Source: Salegentibacter tibetensis
GTDB taxonomy: Bacteria > Bacteroidota > Bacteroidia > Flavobacteriales > Flavobacteriaceae
Direction of reading: 5' to 3'
DNA length: 64,000 bases
NCBI RefSeq assembly: GCF_020164485.1
Contig: NZ_JAIQZA010000013.1
Coordinates: forward strand, 1 to 64,000
Below, piece after piece: positions 59,838 to 64,000 of the stretch (position 1 is the stretch's first letter; every line of letters begins with the position of its first letter). Under the pieces are notes generated by a model. The model did not search any database and had not been told where the DNA came from. It was given only the letters and a program-made list of their open reading frames with translations. Position numbers and translations under genes: made by a program.

Positions 59838-60802
59838 TATAAAATTCCTTCTCTAATTAGGTTATGGATATGTACGACACCCGCATAGGCTTGGTTTTTC
59901 AGTGCCAGTAATTGCGAAATTTTGTTTTCTTCCAGCATTTCCAGAGCATCTACCGCCAGGGAGTCCTGGTCTATAGTTTTTGGCGTTGCGCTCATAATAT
60001 CCCGTGCAGTAAGATCTTTAAATTCGGTATTATTTTTAAGCATTCGCCTAATATCTCCATCGGTGATTATACCTATGATCTTATCATTTTCAATTACTGC
60101 TGTTACTCCAAGCATTTTTTCTGAAATTTCTATAATCGCATCGGTAACCGAAGTTTCCGGAGCAACTTGCGGTTTCATGTTTTGAGCGGTGATATCGCTT
60201 ACCCTTAAATATAACTTTTTGCCCAGAGAGCCACCGGGATGATATTTTGCGAAATCCTTTCGGGAAAAGCCTTTAAGTTTTAAAAGGCAAATTGCTAAAG
60301 CATCTCCCATTACCATTTGCGCGGTAGTACTGGTTGTAGGCGCAAGATTATTGGGACAGGCTTCTTTTTCAACATAAGAATTCAATACATAATCAGATTC
60401 CTTCCCCAGGAAGGATTCTTTATCGGCTGTAATTCCGACAAGCAGATTTTTAAAATCTTTTATGTAAGGCACCAATACTTTAATCTCGGGACTATTTCCA
60501 CTTTTGGAAATACATATTACTACATCATCTTTTTGTATGGTTCCAAGATCGCCGTGAATAGCATCTGCAGCATGCATAAAAATTGCGGGTGTACCCGTAG
60601 AATTTAGTGTAGCTACTATTTTTGTGGCAATCACAGCACTTTTTCCAATACCGGTTACAATTACCCTTCCTTTAGCTTTATAAATTTTTTCTACGGCTTC
60701 AGCAAACTCACTATCGATAAAATTTTCCAGGTTTGCAATTGCTTTGGCCTCAATGGAAATCGTTTCTTTTGCTGCAGTAAGAATTTTTTCCTTCAGTTTC
60801 AA
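59837..60802 (-). CDS. kdsD: Arabinose-5-phosphate isomerase (KdsD/KpsF/GutQ family)
   Basis: A 321-residue protein made of an N-terminal SIS domain (VIVTGIGKSAVIATKIVATL; HAADAIHGDLG; ICISKSGNSPEI) and two C-terminal CBS domains (ITAQNMKPQVAPETSVTDAI onward, then ARDIMSATPKTIDQDSLAVD). It isomerises D-ribulose-5-phosphate to D-arabinose-5-phosphate, the first step of Kdo synthesis for LPS. His in HGDLG and HPGG are the expected active-site residues. It is the first gene of the minus-strand operon and is divergent from recQ. Confidence 0.93.
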   Translation of the reverse strand: MKLKEKILTAAKETISIEAKAIANLENFIDSEFAEAVEKIYKAKGRVIVTGIGKSAVIATKIVATLNSTGTPAIFMHAADAIHGDLGTIQKDDVVICISKSGNSPEIKVLVPYIKDFKNLLVGITADKESFLGKESDYVLNSYVEKEACPNNLAPTTSTTAQMVMGDALAICLLKLKGFSRKDFAKYHPGGSLGKKLYLRVSDITAQNMKPQVAPETSVTDAIIEISEKMLGVTAVIENDKIIGIITDGDIRRMLKNNTEFKDLTARDIMSATPKTIDQDSLAVDALEMLEENKISQLLALKNQAYAGVVHIHNLIREGIL

Positions 60803-60821
60803 ATTTAGATAAAATTAAGGA

Positions 60822-60850
60822 TTGTGAGTTTAAAGAAATATGTATCTTTA
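60822..60850 (+). promoter_or_regulatory. Candidate recQ promoter
   Basis: TTG at 60822-60824 and TATCTTTA at 60843-60850 are 18 bp apart, fitting the flavobacterial TTG/TAnnTTTG pattern except the last base. The recQ ATG is 37 bp downstream. The same -7 text occurs before the WcaJ-like gene. Pattern match only. Confidence 0.45.
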
Positions 60851-60856
60851 GTTATG

Positions 60857-60864
60857 CAAATGTA
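60857..60864 (-). promoter_or_regulatory. Candidate -7 box for the kdsD operon
   Basis: On the minus strand this reads TACATTTG, a perfect TAnnTTTG, 55 bp upstream of the kdsD ATG. A TTG lies 15 bp further upstream, a little closer than the usual 17-23 bp. It overlaps the recQ leader, so divergent transcription would start within about 20 bp. Confidence 0.4.
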
Positions 60865-60886
60865 TGTAAAATTGTAACACAATTGA

Positions 60887-63085
60887 ATGAGTTTGACGGA
60901 AATTGATTTACACCAACAACTTAAGAAGTACTTTGGCTTTAGCCAGTTCAAAGGGCTTCAGGAAGAGGTGATTACCAGTATTGTGAATAAGAACAATTCC
61001 TTTGTGGTAATGCCTACCGGAGGAGGGAAATCCCTATGTTACCAACTCCCTGCGTTGATTGAAGAAGGAACCGCAATTGTGGTATCGCCCCTTATCGCTT
61101 TAATGAAAAACCAGGTAGATGCTATACGTAGTATTTCCGAAGAGCACGGGGTAGCCCATGTGCTCAATTCCTCATTGAATAAAACCGAAGTTAGGCAGGT
61201 AAAAGAAGATATCACCAATGGTGTGACCAAGTTGCTTTATGTAGCGCCCGAATCACTAACCAAAGAAGATCATGTTGAGTTTTTAAAGCAGCAAAAAATC
61301 TCTTTCCTGGCTATAGATGAGGCACATTGTATTAGTGAATGGGGCCACGATTTTAGACCGGAATACCGTAATTTGAGAAGCATTATTAAGCGGATTGGAG
61401 ATAATATTCCTATTATAGCGCTTACAGCCACGGCCACTCCAAAAGTTCAGGAAGATATTTTAAAGAATCTCGGAATTCCCGATGCAAATACATTTAAAGC
61501 GAGTTTTAACCGACCGAATTTATATTACGAGGTACGTCCAAAAACAAAGAATGTAAATGCTGATATTATTCGTTTTATAAAACAAAATCATGGTAAATCT
61601 GGGATTATCTATTGTTTAAGTAGAAAGAAGGTTGAAGAACTCGCGCAAACGCTGCAGGTAAACGGAGTAAATGCCGTGCCTTACCACGCAGGGCTGGATG
61701 CTAAAACCCGAAGTAAACACCAGGACCAGTTTCTTATGGAAGAAATTGACGTGGTGGTGGCGACTATCGCTTTTGGGATGGGAATAGACAAGCCCGATGT
61801 TCGGTTTGTAATTCACCATGATATTCCAAAAAGTATAGAAAGTTATTACCAGGAAACCGGTCGTGCCGGCAGGGATGGTGGAGAAGGCCATTGCCTTGCT
61901 TTTTATTCCTATAAAGATATTGAAAAGCTCGAGAAATTTATGAGTGGCAAGCCCGTGGCCGAACAGGAGATTGGGCACGCGCTGTTGCAGGAAGTAGTGG
62001 CTTATGCTGAAACTTCTATTTCCCGAAGAAAATTCATCCTTCACTATTTTGGAGAAGAATTTGACGGGGTAAATGGAGAAGGAGCTTCAATGGATGATAA
62101 TGTAAGGTATCCTAAAAAACAACACGAGGCCGGAGAGGAGGTAGAATTGCTTTTAAAAACCATAAAGGAAACCAAGCAGCTTTATAAGTCTAAAGAGGTG
62201 GTGAAAACGCTTATCGGTAAATCTAACGCGGTTATTTTATCACATAAAACCGATGCCCATCCGCTCTTTGGAAAAGGTAAAGACCGGGATGGGAAATACT
62301 GGATGGCTTTAATTAGACAGGCCCTGGTTGCCGGTTTACTAAAAAAAGATATTGAAACTTACGGTGTTATAAAACTAACCTCTAATGGAGAGGATTTTCT
62401 TAAAAATCCTGAATCGTTTATGATGACCGAAGATCATATTTTTGACAGTACTACTGAAGCTGTTCCTACTGCAAGTCAATCTGGAGGCGGTGGTATAGAT
62501 AAAACGCTGGTGAAGATGCTGAAAGATCTTAGGAAAAAAGTGGCTGTAAAAAATGAAGTTCCACCTTTTGTGGTATTTCAGGATCCTTCACTGGAAGATA
62601 TGGCTATCAAATACCCTATAAGCATTGAAGAGCTCACTAATATTTTTGGGGTAGGGGAGAATAAGGCCAAAAAGTTTGGAAAAGAGTTTATAGAGCTTAT
62701 TCAGCGTTATGTTGAAGAAAATGAAATTGTAAGGCCAGATGACCTGGTAGTAAAATCTACCGGGGCCAATTCGGCTTTAAAATTATATATCATCCAGAAT
62801 GTAGACCGAAAATTGCCTTTAGATGATATTGCTTCTGCCAAAGGAATGGAGATGAAGGAATTTATAAAGGAAATGGAAGCGATTGTTTACAGCGGAACTA
62901 AATTAAATATAGATTATTGGATCGATGATATTTTAGACGATGACCAGCAGGAGGAAATTCACGAGTATTTTCTGGAAGCTGAAACCGATAAAATAGATGA
63001 GGCTATTGAAGAATTTGACGGCGATTACGACGATGAAGAACTTCGGCTCTATAGAATTAAATTTATCAGTGATGTAGCGAATTAG
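60887..63085 (+). CDS. recQ: ATP-dependent DNA helicase RecQ
   Basis: The 732-residue helicase unwinds DNA 3'-5' in recombination and repair. Motif 0 is FGFSQFKGLQEEVI, Walker A VVMPTGGGKSLCYQLPAL, motif II FLAIDEAHCISEWGHDFRP, motif III ALTATATP, and motif VI QETGRAGRDG. Then comes a RQC-type region, which lacks the usual C-x2-C zinc-finger ligands. A C-terminal HRDC-like domain follows (about 520-600; ISIEELTNIFGVGENKAKKF). The last ~130 residues are acidic (DGDYDDEELR). It is divergent from kdsD. Confidence 0.94.
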   Translation: MSLTEIDLHQQLKKYFGFSQFKGLQEEVITSIVNKNNSFVVMPTGGGKSLCYQLPALIEEGTAIVVSPLIALMKNQVDAIRSISEEHGVAHVLNSSLNKTEVRQVKEDITNGVTKLLYVAPESLTKEDHVEFLKQQKISFLAIDEAHCISEWGHDFRPEYRNLRSIIKRIGDNIPIIALTATATPKVQEDILKNLGIPDANTFKASFNRPNLYYEVRPKTKNVNADIIRFIKQNHGKSGIIYCLSRKKVEELAQTLQVNGVNAVPYHAGLDAKTRSKHQDQFLMEEIDVVVATIAFGMGIDKPDVRFVIHHDIPKSIESYYQETGRAGRDGGEGHCLAFYSYKDIEKLEKFMSGKPVAEQEIGHALLQEVVAYAETSISRRKFILHYFGEEFDGVNGEGASMDDNVRYPKKQHEAGEEVELLLKTIKETKQLYKSKEVVKTLIGKSNAVILSHKTDAHPLFGKGKDRDGKYWMALIRQALVAGLLKKDIETYGVIKLTSNGEDFLKNPESFMMTEDHIFDSTTEAVPTASQSGGGGIDKTLVKMLKDLRKKVAVKNEVPPFVVFQDPSLEDMAIKYPISIEELTNIFGVGENKAKKFGKEFIELIQRYVEENEIVRPDDLVVKSTGANSALKLYIIQNVDRKLPLDDIASAKGMEMKEFIKEMEAIVYSGTKLNIDYWIDDILDDDQQEEIHEYFLEAETDKIDEAIEEFDGDYDDEELRLYRIKFISDVAN

Positions 63086-63118
63086 AGGATGAAGTGGTTA
63101 AGAGAAATGTCTTTTTAA

Positions 63119-63200
63119 CGTCAAGCTGAACTAGTTTCAGCTTCTAAGTCGTTTGGAGTTGTAACAATAGGTTAGATCCTGAAATAAATTACCATTGACG
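63119..63200. repeat. Family C element, short copy
   Basis: Ends CGTCAAGCTGAACTAGTTTC and CCTGAAATAAATTACCATTG plus ACG are imperfect inverted repeats around a shorter core than in the other copies. It lies in the 253-bp spacer between recQ and the convergent metalloprotease gene and could mark termination. The text continues TATTAAAAAACAACC, echoing the flank of the long inverted repeat. Confidence 0.75.
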
Positions 63201-63338
63201 TATTAAAAAACAACCAGACAGATTCTTCCGACTTGATTAGAATGACGTCCAAAAAACAACAGATTCTTCTAACCTGATATTGGGTTATTACGATTTGAAA
63301 TTTCGTACCCCGTACTTCAAACCTTGTACTTTAGAGAA

Positions 63339-64000
63339 CTATCTTCCCCCGGCGGCTTGCAGGTCTCTGATGCAATGTGAGCCTAAGGCAGGTACGCGGC
63401 CACCTTCAATTTCATCAATAATTCCGCTTCCAAATTCAATTGAAGCACGCATCAGGCAATCCTCAATATTGCAATGCCCTGCGTTATCTTCATCTTTATG
63501 GTCAGATTGTGGTTCAATGCCAATATCTACCAGGCCAAATAAATGCCCAAATTCGTGGTTTAAAACTGCGGCTTCAATATCGCTTTCACTTGGTGCATTG
63601 GGTCTTGCAGCAAAATCCTGTATAGTTTTTGCGTAAATAACCATAGATGTATTTCTAAATGCTGAACCTAAGGTGAACTTATTATCTTCATCTTTTTCAC
63701 TGCTTCCATCAGCTATATAAATATAAACTGCAATTTCATCTCCCGCGTTATAAATGGTTCGGGTTTCTTTTTCTATTTCCACAATATCTTCTATAGAAAA
63801 TTCGGTTTTACCCGAAGGTGAAACCGCTCTTAGGCTAATATTAATACCATCGGGTTTAAAAGTGCGTTCTTCCAGAAAATTTTTAAAATTGGCCAGGGCT
63901 GCTTCGTTGGGTGCATAACCATTAACATAAACTATTTCGATATTCATTGATGTGAAGCTCACATCGCTTAAAAGATCCTCTGCTGAGTCGCCAAGTCCCT
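63339..64000 (-). CDS. Zincin-type metalloprotease, 5' end beyond window
   Basis: The minus-strand frame is open to the window edge (the codons read ...LGDSAEDLLSDVSFTSMNIE), so the true start lies outside; GTG at 63962 is only an internal possibility. HEFGHLFGLVD is a zinc-binding H-E-x2-H-x5-D motif, as in metzincin-like membrane metalloproteases of Bacteroidetes, which usually begin with a lipoprotein signal. C-terminal Cys-containing CNIEDCLMRAS and CIRDLQAAGG follow. Probably an envelope-anchored protease or peptidase of unknown substrate. Incomplete in this window. Confidence 0.75.
   Translation of the reverse strand, partial: GLGDSAEDLLSDVSFTSMNIEIVYVNGYAPNEAALANFKNFLEERTFKPDGINISLRAVSPSGKTEFSIEDIVEIEKETRTIYNAGDEIAVYIYIADGSSEKDEDNKFTLGSAFRNTSMVIYAKTIQDFAARPNAPSESDIEAAVLNHEFGHLFGLVDIGIEPQSDHKDEDNAGHCNIEDCLMRASIEFGSGIIDEIEGGRVPALGSHCIRDLQAAGGR

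Noticed and set aside
1-64000. tRNA, rRNA, IS transposase or prophage genes
   Set aside because: I looked for transposase motifs, integrase-like proteins and tRNA-like sequences and found none that I could support.

Overview
The window looks like a chromosomal stretch from a Flavobacteriaceae bacterium, probably a marine Gramella/Salegentibacter/Zunongwangia-type genome. This is inferred from three things: low G+C, coding-sequence style, and the combination kdsD-tatC-carboxymuconolactone decarboxylase-lptB divergent from recQ next to lnt and pssA. The genus is a guess; the family-level call is fairly safe. Most start codons lack a clear Shine-Dalgarno sequence. Several genes appear to start at TTG, as fits Bacteroidetes.

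Layout. (1) 1-5.4 kb: an edge gene for a methyltransferase, a broken RelE/ParE-type toxin with its antitoxin, the GDP-L-fucose pair gmd-fcl, and a higBA-like toxin-antitoxin pair. (2) 5.6-14.3 kb, minus strand: glycosyltransferases, an MBOAT O-acyltransferase with an SGNH-like partner, a GT-C membrane protein, a methyltransferase and a DPM-like GT2. (3) 14.6-28 kb, plus strand: an ABC-type polysaccharide exporter (Wzm/Wzt) followed by a sulfotransferase, FkbM and other methyltransferases, and GT2/GT4 glycosyltransferases. A decayed gmd fragment sits in the middle. (4) 27.9-29 kb, minus: wecB. (5) 30.3-49.5 kb, plus: a second long glycan run with GT4/GT2 enzymes, a QueC-like PP-loop protein, methyltransferases, a NeuB-family synthase, an O-antigen ligase/polymerase and two tandem GT4 paralogues. 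(6) 49.5-51.8 kb: a gene-free tract with a tandem array of ~300-360 bp repeats. (7) 51.8-53.2 kb: the initiating phosphoglycosyltransferase (WcaJ-like). (8) 53.4-64 kb: housekeeping envelope and repair genes (lnt, pssA, a DUF2442/DUF4160 pair, lptB, CMD, tatC, kdsD, recQ) and a metalloprotease cut by the window edge.

How the genes work together: gmd/fcl supply GDP-L-fucose, wecB supplies UDP-ManNAc, and the NeuB-family enzyme makes a nonulosonate-like sugar. The WcaJ-like enzyme primes undecaprenyl phosphate. The many GT2/GT4/GT-C enzymes extend the glycan. Methyltransferases, the sulfotransferase, the MBOAT/SGNH pair and possibly the PP-loop enzyme decorate it. Wzm/Wzt exports it, and the Wzy/WaaL-like protein polymerises or ligates it. 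The likely product is a heavily methylated, sulfated and acylated surface O-antigen or capsule. Specific sugars and linkages cannot be read from the sequence.

The most unusual content is repeat DNA. At least three dispersed palindromic families are present. Family A carries TTCGACAAGCTCAGCGTGACA-like units, family B GTATCGAGAA...TTCTCGATAC, and family C CGTCA...CTGAAACNNGTTCAG..TGACG. They surround two small GIY-YIG nuclease genes (one broken), have entered two glycosyltransferase reading frames without breaking them, and form a ~340 bp long inverted repeat around pssA whose terminal element has an inverted core. I regard the link between GIY-YIG genes and these repeats as the best candidate for an undescribed system, but it is a hypothesis.
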